Of a stretch of DNA of 53,859 nucleotides, positions 44,511-53,859 are shown one piece after another. How positions within the stretch are numbered: position 1 is the stretch's first letter; the number at the start of each line of letters is the position of its first letter. Source of the DNA: Mesocricetibacter intestinalis (GTDB taxonomy: Bacteria > Pseudomonadota > Gammaproteobacteria > Enterobacterales > Pasteurellaceae); NCBI RefSeq assembly GCF_004363295.1, contig NZ_SNYQ01000001.1, positions 572,706-626,564 on the forward strand. Reading direction: 5' to 3'. The translations under genes were made by a program, and so were the position numbers. Under the pieces are notes generated by a model, which was not told the origin of the DNA, made no database searches, and worked only from the letters and a program-made list of their open reading frames with translations.

Positions 44511-45884
44511 ATGATGGGCAAAAAAATAGGGATAGGGTTAGTAGGTGCAGCGGTTTTTGTACTGTTTTTGTTTTTCCTACAAACAGGAAAAATTGAAGAG
44601 CGCCTTAAATCGGTGTTTGCCGAACAGGGGCTTGAAGTGCGAGAATTGCATTTTAACCTTTTGCCCTCGCCCGTTTTTATTGCCGAAGAAGTGAAATATC
44701 TTTTTCCCGCCGGCAGCGATGCTAAAGGGGGAAAGGCGTCTTTTGCTCGCTTTGAAATAAAATTTGATTTCCTCTCATTGCTCGGCGCCCGTCCGAGAAT
44801 TAATGCCGTGCAGCTGCAGGAAGGCGAAATTTATCTTTCTTTCCGGACTTATCCGGATTTTCATGCGATAAATCTGCTGTTAAAACCAACCGCACTTTAT
44901 GCCGAGGATCTTCCGATGCTGGCATATTGGCTGAAAACCGGACTAAGGGAACCGCGAACAGCGCCTCTGAGTTTTACTTTTTTGCTAAGTGCTAAAAATG
45001 CCGGACTGGAGCGGCTGAATTTATCCGGCAATATGGGGCTGATTACAGCGGGTATTGAAGCCGAGGAATTAAAGGTGGAAATCACCTCTCCCCGTGCCAC
45101 CTATGCAGCGAATAAATCCTTCTATGCGGAAATTGAGCAGGGCTATTTGCATCGAACCGATGGTGGGGATTATGAATTGAAAGCGCAAAAGCTGAAAATT
45201 AACCGTTGGGGGGTAGCGGGTGTCGAGGCTACCTTGGCGCTGCCGAATGAGCTGCGTAATTCTTATGCCCTGAACTTCGGGGCAACGGAATGCGGGCGTT
45301 GCCGACTGAAGGCGGAAATTCGCGAAAGCGCGCCGGCACATTATAACTTCAGCCTGAATGCACAATCCTTTCCTTTGCAACCTTTGCTTGAGGTTATGCG
45401 TTTGCCCGCACCGGTTAGCGGTAGGAGTGATATTTCCGCCGAAGGAATCATTGAGCGCGGTCGCCCGTCGGCGGGAAGAATGCACCTAAGCGTATCGGAC
45501 GGAAGGTTGGATGGGATTAATCTGCTGCGTATGGTGCGCGATTATCTGCCGTTGCACTATAACGAAAGCGGCTTTAACACGGAAAATACCCAAACCGCCT
45601 TCCAACATCTTTCGTCGGCCTTGTCTTGGCAGGGGAGTTCCGTGGCGGTTGAATATCTTTTATTGCTGACCGATAAGATCCGAGTTGAAGGAAACGGCAA
45701 TATGTCGCTTACGGATATGCAATGCGAGGCGAAAATTCAGATTGGTATCAATAAAAAAGAATATAGCGCGCTCGCATTACCGGTGCGTTTTTTCGGCGAT
45801 TGTGGTTCTCCGCAGTATAAACTGGAACTGAATAAAAGTTTCCGTGAACAAGTGAAAAAATTGATTAAAGAGAAATTAAGATAA
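44511..45884 (+). CDS. asmA: AsmA-like inner membrane protein
   Basis: A 457-residue protein with one N-terminal hydrophobic anchor (IGIGLVGAAVFVLFLFFLQ) and a long beta-rich periplasmic domain. The C-terminal half contains the AsmA-type segment RGRPSAGRMHLSVSDGRLDG INLLRMVRDYLP. AsmA proteins are linked to phospholipid transport and outer membrane assembly. It is shorter than E. coli AsmA (617). It follows dcd by 20 bases, as in E. coli, and its stop overlaps the sotB start by one base. Two adjacent ATGs could each be the start. Confidence 0.85.
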   Translation: MMGKKIGIGLVGAAVFVLFLFFLQTGKIEERLKSVFAEQGLEVRELHFNLLPSPVFIAEEVKYLFPAGSDAKGGKASFARFEIKFDFLSLLGARPRINAVQLQEGEIYLSFRTYPDFHAINLLLKPTALYAEDLPMLAYWLKTGLREPRTAPLSFTFLLSAKNAGLERLNLSGNMGLITAGIEAEELKVEITSPRATYAANKSFYAEIEQGYLHRTDGGDYELKAQKLKINRWGVAGVEATLALPNELRNSYALNFGATECGRCRLKAEIRESAPAHYNFSLNAQSFPLQPLLEVMRLPAPVSGRSDISAEGIIERGRPSAGRMHLSVSDGRLDGINLLRMVRDYLPLHYNESGFNTENTQTAFQHLSSALSWQGSSVAVEYLLLLTDKIRVEGNGNMSLTDMQCEAKIQIGINKKEYSALALPVRFFGDCGSPQYKLELNKSFREQVKKLIKEKLR

Positions 45885-47077
45885 TGATGTCATTGTCCCG
45901 GGCGGCTCAGCGCATCGCCTATTTACGAGTGGTTTGCATGGCTTTTGCGGCCTTTATTTTTAATACTACCGAATTTATTCCGGTGGCGCTTTTAACCGAT
46001 ATTGCCGCCGGTTTTTCTTTGCCGGAATCAGAAGTGGGCTGGATGATTACCCTGTATGCCTGGATTGTTTCTCTGATGTCGTTGCCCTTTATGCTGTTAA
46101 CTGCGAAACAGGAACGGCGTAGCTTGCTGATTAAACTTTTTATTCTGTTTATCGGCAGCCATATTTTATCGGTATTTGCCTGGAATTATTGGATCTTACT
46201 GTTATCTCGCGTTGGGGTGGCTTTATCCCATGCGGTTTTTTGGTCGATTACCGCCTCTCTTACCGTGCGTATCGCTCCTAAGGGGAAACAAACCCAGGCC
46301 TTGGGGCTGCTGGCGATGGGAACCGCATTGGCAATGGTGCTGGGTTTACCCTTGGGACGTATTATCGGGCAGTGGTTGGGGTGGCGTGCGACTTTTGCGA
46401 TTATCGCCATTATCGCCTGTGCGGTATTAATATTATTGGCCCGCTTGCTGCCTTATTTACCGAGCAAAAATGCCGGGTCGCTGGCCAGTGTCCCTCTGTT
46501 ATTTAAGCGACCGTTGCTGGTGGGACTATATGTGTTGACCATTATTATTGTTTCGGCGCATTTTACCGCCTATAGTTATATTGAACCCTTTATGTTGAAA
46601 ATCGGTAATATTGATGCCGGTATGGCCACCGCGATTCTATTGGTTTTCGGTTTATCGGGAATTGTAGCCAGTTTGCTATTTAATCGTTTTCACCGTTTCG
46701 GCCCGGCAAAATTTTTATTGGTAGCCATGGCTATTCTGGTGGGGGCGCTACTGCTGTTGTTACCATTGAGCGATAATGAATACTTTATGTTTGCCTTGGT
46801 ATTTATTTGGGGGATAGGTATTTCCGGAGTGGGATTAAGCCTGCAGATTCGAGTATTGCAGCTTGCGCCCGATGCGACGGATGTAGCAATGGCGATTTAT
46901 TCGGGAATCTATAATATAGGTATCGGCGGCGGCGCCCTGATCGGTAATCAGGTAATGCGGCATATGGGGCTGGCGGATATCGGTTTTGTCGGCTCGAGCC
47001 TGGCATTAGTGGCGATGATTCTGTTTATTAAGGTTCATCTGAAATATCGTCATTTACCGATTAAAGCCTTGAAATAG
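45884..47077 (+). CDS. sotB: Sugar efflux transporter (major facilitator family)
   Basis: A 397-residue MFS transporter with about twelve hydrophobic segments. It closely follows E. coli SotB: FAAFIFNTTEFIPVALLTDI, LYAWIVSLMSLPFMLLTA, VFWSITASLTVRIAPKGK, GTALAMVLGLPLGRIIGQ and APDATDVAMAIYSGIYNIGI. SotB exports arabinose, IPTG and related sugars. It starts at the asmA stop (taATG), so translation is coupled. The link to sugar-phosphate uptake upstream (afu) is only positional. Convergent with der. Confidence 0.93.
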   Translation: MMSLSRAAQRIAYLRVVCMAFAAFIFNTTEFIPVALLTDIAAGFSLPESEVGWMITLYAWIVSLMSLPFMLLTAKQERRSLLIKLFILFIGSHILSVFAWNYWILLLSRVGVALSHAVFWSITASLTVRIAPKGKQTQALGLLAMGTALAMVLGLPLGRIIGQWLGWRATFAIIAIIACAVLILLARLLPYLPSKNAGSLASVPLLFKRPLLVGLYVLTIIIVSAHFTAYSYIEPFMLKIGNIDAGMATAILLVFGLSGIVASLLFNRFHRFGPAKFLLVAMAILVGALLLLLPLSDNEYFMFALVFIWGIGISGVGLSLQIRVLQLAPDATDVAMAIYSGIYNIGIGGGALIGNQVMRHMGLADIGFVGSSLALVAMILFIKVHLKYRHLPIKALK

Positions 47078-47190
47078 TAAAGCTCGATTCAAGAGCAATG
47101 GCGACAAAGAGCGGTATTTTTCTGCCTCTTTTTATATCGGCTAATTCTAAATGCCTTGTCTGAACCAAGTTTGAATTTCGGTGATAAAAT

Positions 47191-47216
47191 AAGGGCGCAT
47201 TATAATCTGCGCCCTT
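47191..47216 (+). terminator. Intrinsic terminator between sotB and der
   Basis: AAGGGCGCA and TGCGCCCTT pair around TTATAATC; AATATTTTATT follows. It would end the udk operon. Confidence 0.75.
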
Positions 47217-47326
47217 AATATTTTATTCCGTAAATTACTTTTTCCGAGGGAATACCGCTTTAGTATTCTTTCCGGGTTATAATCTCTTACCCTATTCATA
47301 GGGCTTAAAAAAGTCGCCGGATTTTG

Positions 47327-47335
47327 ACCGCACTT
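47327..47335 (-). repeat. DNA uptake sequence (Hin-type USS)
   Basis: USS core on the minus strand eight bases before the der stop-codon end; no inverted partner nearby. Confidence 0.85.
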
Positions 47336-47342
47336 TGATCGC

Positions 47343-48857
47343 CTAGCGTTTCGCCTTTTTAATAAATTTCATCAGACGCTTACGCTTGCGCAGCTGATTC
47401 GGCGTTAGGGTATTGCGTTTGCCGGCAAAAGGGTTATCTCCTTCTTGGAACAGCAGGCGAATCGGTGAGCCGATAATTTTCAGGCTGCGGCGATAATAAT
47501 TGGATAGGTAGCGTTTATAGCTGTCTGGCAGTTTATCCGCCTGATTGCCGTGAATCACAATAATCGGCGGATTGTAACCGCCCGGGTGAGCATATTTTAA
47601 TTTTATGCGACGCCCGCTGATCATCGGAGGCTGATGCTCATCGGTAGCCATCTGTAAAATTCGGGTAAGCAGAGAGGTGGTGATCTTTTGTGTGGCGCAG
47701 GCATAGGCTTCTTGCACCGATTCAAACAAATTCCCCACGCCGCTGCCATGTAGTGCGGAAATAAAATGCACCCGCGCAAAATCAATAAAATCCAGACGGC
47801 GGTCGAGTTCGGATTTTACCCTGTCCTTGATTTCCTGATCCAGCCCGTCCCATTTATTGACCACGATCACTAACGCCCGTCCGGCATTCAGAATAAAGCC
47901 GAGCAGGGATAAATCCTGATCGGAAATGCCTTCGCGTGCATCAATGGTGAGCAATACTACGTTGGCATCTTGAATCGCCTGTAGGGTTTTGATTACGGAA
48001 AATTTCTCTACGATTAAACGAACTTTGCCGCGCTTGCGTACCCCGGCGGTATCAATGATGGTGTAGTGTTGAGCGTCCCGTTCCATGGGAATATAGATAC
48101 TGTCCCGAGTAGTGCCGGGCATATCGTAAACCACCACTCGATCTTCACCTAAAATACGGTTGGTTAAGGTGGATTTACCCACATTCGGGCGGCCGACAAT
48201 GGCGATTTTTATATTGTTTTCTTCCTCCGTTGCCAGCTCTTCGGCAAGGGCTTCGTCCAGAAGTTCAGCGTCCTGTTCATCGGCGAAATCAAAACTATTC
48301 TCCCATTCATCGGATTCCTCATCCTGTACATTTTCGGCGCTATCCTCCGCTGTAACAGGTTCGGCGAGGGGAGCCAGTACGCTTTCCATCAGTTGAGTAA
48401 CGCCCCGCCCTTGTGAGGCTGCAATTTGTGAGATTTCTCCCAAACCCAGTTGATAAAATTCGGCACAATGGGAATCGGCATCAATACCGTCGGTTTTATT
48501 GGCAACTAACACTGTCGTTTTATGGCTACGCTGGCGCAGATAATCGGCAATACCTATATCGGCGGGCATCAGTCCGGCACGGGCATCGACCAGAAACAAA
48601 ACCACATCGGCTTCTTCAATGGCAAGCAGCGACTGTTCCGCCATTTTTTCTTCCACCCCTTGCTCCGAGCCGTCGATCCCGCCGGTGTCTATTACAATGA
48701 AATCATAGCCGGCAATATTCGCCTGGCCGTATTTTCGATCTCGGGTTAGCCCCGGAAAATCCGCCACCAGTGCATCACGGGTACGGGTCAGGCGGTTAAA
48801 TAGTGTGGATTTTCCCACATTCGGGCGTCCCACTAATGCAACTACCGGCGTTGTCAT
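47343..48857 (-). CDS. der: Ribosome-biogenesis GTPase Der (EngA)
   Basis: A 504-residue GTPase with two tandem G domains, each with GRPNVGKST (about residues 10-18 and 217-225), and matching GTDs: VIDTGGIDG and [15 protein letters not shown] and NKWDG. A KH-like C-terminal domain follows. Der assists 50S assembly. The start at 48857 ([13 protein letters not shown]) has AAAGAGG before it; a longer opening to 48971 is not supported. The linker between G domains is rich in Asp/Glu. Single-gene unit. Confidence 0.96.
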   Translation of the reverse strand: MTTPVVALVGRPNVGKSTLFNRLTRTRDALVADFPGLTRDRKYGQANIAGYDFIVIDTGGIDGSEQGVEEKMAEQSLLAIEEADVVLFLVDARAGLMPADIGIADYLRQRSHKTTVLVANKTDGIDADSHCAEFYQLGLGEISQIAASQGRGVTQLMESVLAPLAEPVTAEDSAENVQDEESDEWENSFDFADEQDAELLDEALAEELATEEENNIKIAIVGRPNVGKSTLTNRILGEDRVVVYDMPGTTRDSIYIPMERDAQHYTIIDTAGVRKRGKVRLIVEKFSVIKTLQAIQDANVVLLTIDAREGISDQDLSLLGFILNAGRALVIVVNKWDGLDQEIKDRVKSELDRRLDFIDFARVHFISALHGSGVGNLFESVQEAYACATQKITTSLLTRILQMATDEHQPPMISGRRIKLKYAHPGGYNPPIIVIHGNQADKLPDSYKRYLSNYYRRSLKIIGSPIRLLFQEGDNPFAGKRNTLTPNQLRKRKRLMKFIKKAKR

Positions 48858-49169
48858 ACAAACCTCTTTTAAGTTATCCGATACCCTGAATGGGAATCTG
48901 GTATATATGGAATAAAAATCGCGGGCATTATAGCTTATTTTGCTTAAAAATGTGAAGAAGATAGCATTCAACTATATGATTTCAGATTATTTTTCATTTA
49001 TGTTAAAAAAAAGTTTACTTGTTATGGGGATTTAAATAGAATGTCAAAATTTCTTAAATCCTTAACTCAGTAATTAGATAAATATTTAAGGTAGTTATAA
49101 GATAATTTTTCAGAATGGATGCTGAAAATCATATTTTTAACAAGATATTAGCGAGAATATATTGTAATT
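48858..49169. other. AT-rich intergenic region upstream of the CAAG tract
   Basis: About 310 AT-rich bases between der and the microsatellite. No gene or clear signal was recognised, other than a possible -10 (TATTGTAAT near 49160). Confidence 0.5.
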
Positions 49170-49190
49170 ATGGTTAGCACCGTTACACTG

Positions 49191-49302
<112 letters not shown>

Positions 49303-49309
49303 TTTGAAT

Positions 49310-49360
49310 AAAAAAGGAGAGCATACGGTTTATTAGTTAAACCGTATGCTCTCCTTTTTT
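49310..49360 (+). terminator. Very strong intrinsic terminator
   Basis: A perfect 23-bp stem (49310-49332 with 49338-49360) contains GGAGAGCATACGG and its complement, with a TTAGT loop and T-runs on both strands. It would end any transcript from the CAAG region before the adhesin gene. Confidence 0.93.
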
Positions 49361-49462
49361 ATTTTTTGTATTTATCAATGCAAGATTTTACCCATTTTAT
49401 CCGCCATTACTTTTATTCGGCGGTGAGCAGTAGTTATTTAATAATATCAGGAGCCAATTTTT

Positions 49463-49600
49463 ATGGAACATATCCTATTGCGGGGGAAGGTAACTGATCC
49501 CGACATCTATATTGATCCTTATCGGAATGCGGCAGCTAGCGGTATAACAACCGCTTTAGCTGTATGCGCCGGTTATCTGCACGATAACCACGGGCGCTGA
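49463..49600 (+). CDS. Possible small protein of unknown function
   Basis: A 45-residue open frame starting with ATG and CAGGAG nine bases ahead. It reads MEHILLRGKVTDPDIYIDPY then RNAAASGITTALAVCAGYLH DNHGR. A short alanine-rich helix is the only feature; no family is recognised. It lies between the terminator and the adhesin promoter. The ribosome site makes it plausible, but there is no other support. Confidence 0.35.
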   Translation: MEHILLRGKVTDPDIYIDPYRNAAASGITTALAVCAGYLHDNHGR

Positions 49601-49645
49601 TAAGCCTAATCTTTGATGCTCAAAAATAATTTTTTGTAAATAGCT

Positions 49646-49654
49646 TGCTATAAC
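49646..49654 (+). promoter_or_regulatory. Extended -10 promoter of the adhesin gene
   Basis: TGCTATAAC is an extended -10 (TGn plus TATAAC); no good -35 is seen. It lies about 120 bases before the adhesin start, after the small ORF. Confidence 0.4.
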
Positions 49655-49771
49655 TTAAATCAGTTAAAGGGCTGTTTTGGGAACCTTTGCCGTAAATCTA
49701 TGGATTAGGGCATTAGGTGTCCATTGTTTAAATTTTTTAAATCTATATCTAAATTAAGGAACTTTACCAGT

Positions 49772-52700
49772 ATGAATAAGGTATTTAAAGTTATCTATAA
49801 CCATTCTCTAAGAGTATGGGTTGCCGTTTCCGAGTTAGCGAAGGGCTATGTGAAGTCGAGTTCTAGTTCGACTAAAAAACAGAAGAATAAGAAAAAAGGG
49901 TTGCTCAATCTTACTTCCGGTTCGTTGTTAACCGCAGCAACTATCTTAGGTACCTCTTCAATTGCATATGCATGGACGCCAAATACTCAGGGGGGTAATA
50001 ATGACTATATTTGGTCTGGAGCAGGGATTGCAATTGGTGAAGGACCAAATAATGAGGGTAGCACAGCTCTAAATAAAAATGCGGAAGTTAGGGGAAGACA
50101 TGGTATTGCTATCGGGGGAGATAGCCGTGCTAATTCAACCAACAGTGTAGCAATCGGATATGGTTCGAGAGCTGAGTCGGTACATTATGGTTCTGAGACA
50201 CAAAAACTTACAATTGGCAATTATACTTCGAATATTACTTATGCAGGTGCGCCAAATGCCAGTACACCGGTATTTTCTATTGGTAATTCTACTTCTCCTC
50301 GCCAACTCCAATATGTTGCAGCAGGTCGAGTGAGTGAGAACTCTACTGATGCTGTTAATGGTTCTCAGTTATTTGCGGCTATTGAAGCTTTAAAAGATCA
50401 AAACGGCTTATCCGGTGTAATGTTTAATTTAACTACATCTAAATCCGGTACCGGTAATGTAACGAATAATACAACCCACGGCGTAGAAAAGGGGCAGCTT
50501 GTTACTATTGATGCCGGGGATAATATTAATATTACCCAAGCAGGCGGAAAAGTAACCATTGCAACTTCTGCAACACCGAATTTTACCAGTGTTAATACCG
50601 GCGGTTTAACAGTTCGTCCAAATAGTGTTGTTAATTTTGGCGGTAATGTTTTAGCTAATGTGGGCACGCCAACAAATAACACTGATGCGGCAAATAAAAA
50701 ATATGTAGATGACCGCACTTTTGGTTTAACCACGCAAAACGGTAATGTTTCTAGCAAATTGGATAAAAGTATTGGCGTTGAAGGCGGTAATACTAATATC
50801 AATACTTCCGTAGTCGATGGTAAGGTTAAGATTAACTTAAATAATACCTTGGATCTCGGCACATCAGGCAGCGTTAAAGTAGGGGACAGCACCTTAAATA
50901 ATGCCGGTTTGACTATTGCTGGCGGACCAAGCGTAACCAAAAAAGATGGTATCAATGCCGGTAATAAGAAAATTACTAATGTATCTAATGGTACCAATGC
51001 TACAGATGCGGTTAACTTTTCACAGTTAAATGCCACTAATCAGAATGTTACCAACCTAACTACAGAAGTTGCCAAAGGCTGGAATATCAATACCAGCAAT
51101 TCTAGCGGCGGTAACGTATCAGGTAATTCTTTAACCAATATCAAAATGGGTGATACGGTTTTTATTGATGCAGGTCAAAATATCAATATTACTCAGAGCG
51201 GTCAGAAAATCAGTATTGCTACCTCCTCTACGCCGATTTTTGAGACTGTTACAGCCAATAGTTCCTTTAAGGTGGGCAGAACTAATGTTACTAATGGTGC
51301 AGTAAGTGGAATTGATGATAATTTACCTTCCATATTAAATTATGAGTATCGTCTTCCAGGGCAAGAGGGTTTTCCAAAAGCAAATGTTAATGTTACTAAT
51401 GCTGCTAATGTTAATGATGTGCTAAATGCCGGTTGGAATTTAAGAAGTAATGATAAAAACGTAGATTTTGTTAAAACTTATGATACCGTAGACCTTAGCG
51501 ATGGTGATGGTACTAAGGTAAATTTTGAACGTAACTCTAGTGCTAACAGTTCAGTTATAAAAGTAAATGTGCAGTATGATAATAGTACTATCGTTAAAAA
51601 TGCTAATGGCAAATTAGCAGTTAATACAAGCAATATTATTAAAGGTGATAATACTACTACTCAGATTACCAATAATACTATTGCGGTAAAAACAGGTAAT
51701 GTTAGTGTTAATCCAAATGGTACTGCGGTAGCAAATACTACTAATGGTTCTATTGCAACCGTAACGGATGTCGCTAGTGCTATCAATGATTCATATCATA
51801 CTGTTAATACTGTAAAAAATAATAATCAAGTTATTGCTGGAGCGAATGCTACAGGTACGCAAGTAAAAGCTGGTAGCACCATAACTTATGGTGCGGGCAA
51901 AAATTTAGAAATTGCCCAGAACGGTAATAACATCACTTATGGCTTATCAAAAGATATTGATGTTACTAATGTTACTGCAACTAACGTTAAAACAGGCAAT
52001 ACCACATTAAATGATGCAGGTCTGACTATTGCTAACGGACCAAGTGTAACCAAAGACGGCATCAATGCCGGTGATAAAAAAATTACTAATGTGCTGGACG
52101 GTACCGATCCATTAGATGCGGTAAACCTGTCTCAGTTAAATGCCAGCAAATCCGTTGTGGAAGCGGGGAATAATATCAAGGTTACTCCTAATCCCACTGC
52201 TAACGGTACGGTTTATACCGTGGAGGCCAATACCGGTAGCGCTACTTTCACAAATGGTAATGCTTCAACACCTGACGGTTCGGCTTTAGCGACTACCGGC
52301 GACTTGGTAAATGTTACCAATAATGCCAGCCAATACCTGACTGATAAGGGCTTAAATTTTGCCGGTAACAAAGGCGGTAATATTCATAAGAATTTAGGTG
52401 AAACCCTCACTATCAAAGGTACCCTTGCCGATGGTAAAGACGCTTCTTCTGAAAATCTTCGTGTAGACAGTAACGGCAATGAATTAGTTGTACAGATGGC
52501 CAAAGATTTGGCGAACCTCACTTCCGTTACTACAACCGGCGATAACGGCACAACTAAAGTGAGCGGCGACGGTATCGTTATCGATCCTAAGGTTGCCGGT
52601 AAAGATAATGTTAGTCTGACGACTAACGGGTTAAATAATGGTAATAATAAAATTGTTAATGTAGCGAACGGCACCGATCCATTAGATGCGGTTAACTTTT

Positions 52701-53859
52701 CACAGTTAAATGCTACCAATCAGAATGTTACCAATCTAAATAACGAAATTGCCAAAGGCTGGAATATCAATACCAGCAGTTCTACCGGCGGTAATGTAAC
52801 AGGTAATACTGCAACTAATATCAAAATGGGTGATACCGTTGTTGTTGATGCGGGTAAAAATATCAATATTACTCAAACCGGTCAGAAAATCAGCATTGCG
52901 ACATCTTCTACCCCGACTTTTGACAGTGTAGATACCGGCAATCTAACCGTTAGAGCCAACGGTTCGGTGAATTTTAATAATGTTACTTTGAAAAATGTAG
53001 GTGCACCGACCCAGGATGGTGATGCGGCCAATAAAAAATATGTAGATGATCGCACTTTCGGTTTAACTACACAAAACGGTAATGTTTCTAGCAAATTGGA
53101 TAAAAGTATTGGCGTTGAAGGCGGTAATACTAATATCAATACTTCTGTAGCAGATGGTAAGGTTAAGATTAACTTAAATAATACATTGAATCTCGGCACA
53201 TCAGGCAGCGTTACAGTAGGGGACAGCACCTTAAATAATGCCGGTTTGACAATTGCCGGCGGACCAAGTGTAACCAAAGACGGCATCAATGCCGGTGATA
53301 AAAAAATTACTAATGTGCTGGACGGTACCGATCCATTAGATGCGGTAAATCTGTCACAGTTAAATGCCAGCAAATCCGTTGTGGAAGCGGGGAATAATAT
53401 CAAGGTTACTCCTACTCCTTCTGCTAACGGTACGGTTTATACCGTGGAGGCCAATACCGGTAGCGCTACTTTCACAAACGGTAATGCTTCAACACCTGAC
53501 GGTTCGGCTTTAGCGACTACCGGCGACTTGGTAAATGTTACCAATAATGCCAGCCAATACCTGACTGATAAGGGCTTAAATTTTGCCGGTAACAAAGGCG
53601 GTAATATTCATAAGAATTTAGGTGAAACCCTCACTATCAAAGGTACCCTTGCCGATGGTAAAGACGCTTCTTCTGAAAATCTTCGTGTAGACAGTAACGG
53701 CAATGAATTAGTTGTACAGATGGCCAAAGATTTGGCGAACCTCACTTCCGTTACTACAACCGGCGATAACGGCACAACTAAAGTGGATGGGGATGGCATT
53801 ACTATTAGCCCAACAGCACCGGGTGAAGGTAAAGGCAATGTTAGCCTGACCGGTAACGG
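49772..53859 (+). CDS. Trimeric autotransporter adhesin (YadA/Hia/Hsf type), 3' end beyond the window
   Basis: An open frame of at least 1362 residues that continues past the window. The N-terminus is an extended signal peptide (MNKVFKVIYNHSLRVWVAVS to about residue 28, then a hydrophobic core cut after SSIAYA at residue 67). YadA-type head repeats follow (GIAIGEGP, GIAIGGDSRANSTNSVAIGY), a neck DAVNGSQLF near residue 193, then stalk modules: KKYVDDRTFGL, GINAGNKKITNVSNGTNATD, DAVNFSQLN and KGWNINTS Trp-ring-type units. The stretch 51300-52000 is Asn/Thr-rich. The C-terminal membrane anchor is not in the window. AAGGA lies 11 bases before the ATG. Surface adhesin; ligand unknown. A USS lies inside near 50714. 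Confidence 0.93.
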   Translation, partial: MNKVFKVIYNHSLRVWVAVSELAKGYVKSSSSSTKKQKNKKKGLLNLTSGSLLTAATILGTSSIAYAWTPNTQGGNNDYIWSGAGIAIGEGPNNEGSTALNKNAEVRGRHGIAIGGDSRANSTNSVAIGYGSRAESVHYGSETQKLTIGNYTSNITYAGAPNASTPVFSIGNSTSPRQLQYVAAGRVSENSTDAVNGSQLFAAIEALKDQNGLSGVMFNLTTSKSGTGNVTNNTTHGVEKGQLVTIDAGDNINITQAGGKVTIATSATPNFTSVNTGGLTVRPNSVVNFGGNVLANVGTPTNNTDAANKKYVDDRTFGLTTQNGNVSSKLDKSIGVEGGNTNINTSVVDGKVKINLNNTLDLGTSGSVKVGDSTLNNAGLTIAGGPSVTKKDGINAGNKKITNVSNGTNATDAVNFSQLNATNQNVTNLTTEVAKGWNINTSNSSGGNVSGNSLTNIKMGDTVFIDAGQNINITQSGQKISIATSSTPIFETVTANSSFKVGRTNVTNGAVSGIDDNLPSILNYEYRLPGQEGFPKANVNVTNAANVNDVLNAGWNLRSNDKNVDFVKTYDTVDLSDGDGTKVNFERNSSANSSVIKVNVQYDNSTIVKNANGKLAVNTSNIIKGDNTTTQITNNTIAVKTGNVSVNPNGTAVANTTNGSIATVTDVASAINDSYHTVNTVKNNNQVIAGANATGTQVKAGSTITYGAGKNLEIAQNGNNITYGLSKDIDVTNVTATNVKTGNTTLNDAGLTIANGPSVTKDGINAGDKKITNVLDGTDPLDAVNLSQLNASKSVVEAGNNIKVTPNPTANGTVYTVEANTGSATFTNGNASTPDGSALATTGDLVNVTNNASQYLTDKGLNFAGNKGGNIHKNLGETLTIKGTLADGKDASSENLRVDSNGNELVVQMAKDLANLTSVTTTGDNGTTKVSGDGIVIDPKVAGKDNVSLTTNGLNNGNNKIVNVANGTDPLDAVNFSQLNATNQNVTNLNNEIAKGWNINTSSSTGGNVTGNTATNIKMGDTVVVDAGKNINITQTGQKISIATSSTPTFDSVDTGNLTVRANGSVNFNNVTLKNVGAPTQDGDAANKKYVDDRTFGLTTQNGNVSSKLDKSIGVEGGNTNINTSVADGKVKINLNNTLNLGTSGSVTVGDSTLNNAGLTIAGGPSVTKDGINAGDKKITNVLDGTDPLDAVNLSQLNASKSVVEAGNNIKVTPTPSANGTVYTVEANTGSATFTNGNASTPDGSALATTGDLVNVTNNASQYLTDKGLNFAGNKGGNIHKNLGETLTIKGTLADGKDASSENLRVDSNGNELVVQMAKDLANLTSVTTTGDNGTTKVDGDGITISPTAPGEGKGNVSLTGN
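52037..52559 (+). repeat. Long direct repeat in the adhesin, left copy
   Basis: About 523 bases nearly identical to 53261-53783 at an offset of 1224 bases (408 codons, in frame). Both copies encode the GPSVTKDGINAGDKKITNVL module through the NSASENLRVDSNGNE region. Confidence 0.9.
53261..53783 (+). repeat. Long direct repeat in the adhesin, right copy
   Basis: Pairs with 52037-52559 at a 1224-base offset. Sequence diverges sharply after 53783 (GTGGATGGGG against GTGAGCGGCG), marking the repeat edge. Other related blocks are 50701-50820 with 53038-53157 and 51005-51230 with 52685-52910. Confidence 0.9.

Noticed and set aside
50398-53838. Several minus-strand openings opposite the adhesin
   Set aside because: Repetitive antisense frames caused by the adhesin's biased codon composition; their sequences repeat with the adhesin modules.

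Overview
This window is chromosomal DNA from a member of the Pasteurellaceae (Gammaproteobacteria). The evidence is the Hin-type DNA uptake sequence AAGTGCGGT on both strands throughout, the competence pseudopilin operon comNOPQ joined to recC, a P6-type pal, and protein sequences that read as Haemophilus/Actinobacillus/Mannheimia-like. The non-pathogenic succinate-producing group (Basfia/Mannheimia succiniciproducens, Actinobacillus succinogenes) is possible, but genus and species cannot be fixed from this sequence alone.

Layout: 1-481, end of an amino-acid ABC ATPase. 576-5073, a TPP riboswitch followed by the overlapping thiamine-uptake and biotin-synthase operon thiB-thiP-thiQ-bioB. 5195-9704, a 2-Cys peroxiredoxin divergent from metC, then convergent metE with a MetJ operator. 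9877-11521, a LysR regulator divergent from a Rossmann-fold oxidoreductase, with a perfect inverted repeat between them. 11688-12594, a lipoprotein and tRNA-Leu(CAA). 12985-16148, a Fur-controlled giant TonB receptor. 16265-18031, a structured attenuator-like leader and a TerC/CBS/CorC membrane protein. 18291-18605, a small secreted protein. 19087-22208, the cytochrome bd operon cydA-cydB-cydX-ybgE. 22460-27027, the complete ybgC-tolQRAB-pal cell-envelope operon. 27266-27653, four tRNA-Lys genes, the last with a CTT anticodon. 28063-28423, a short CRISPR array with no cas genes in the window. 28753-28941, a DUF1508 protein. 29075-34835, comNOPQ-recC behind a CRP-S type site. 34857-36781, rimI and holD divergent from rsmC. 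37081-37611, ppa. 37748-43049, an afuA-afuA-afuB-afuC transporter operon with a well-placed CRP site. 43248-47077, udk-dcd-asmA-sotB. 47343-48857, der. 48858-53859, a 19-copy CAAG microsatellite, a strong terminator, a small ORF and the N-terminal part of a repetitive trimeric autotransporter adhesin that runs off the window.

Most of the window is conserved housekeeping sequence in familiar operons. The less ordinary parts are the TerC leader, the isolated CRISPR array beside the tRNA-Lys cluster, the CAAG tract and paired hairpins upstream of the adhesin, the adhesin's internal near-identical repeats, the His/Pro- and Cys-bearing loops of the TonB receptor, and the duplicated AfuA-like binding proteins under apparent cAMP-CRP control. 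No prophage, transposase or complete unknown multi-gene system was seen.
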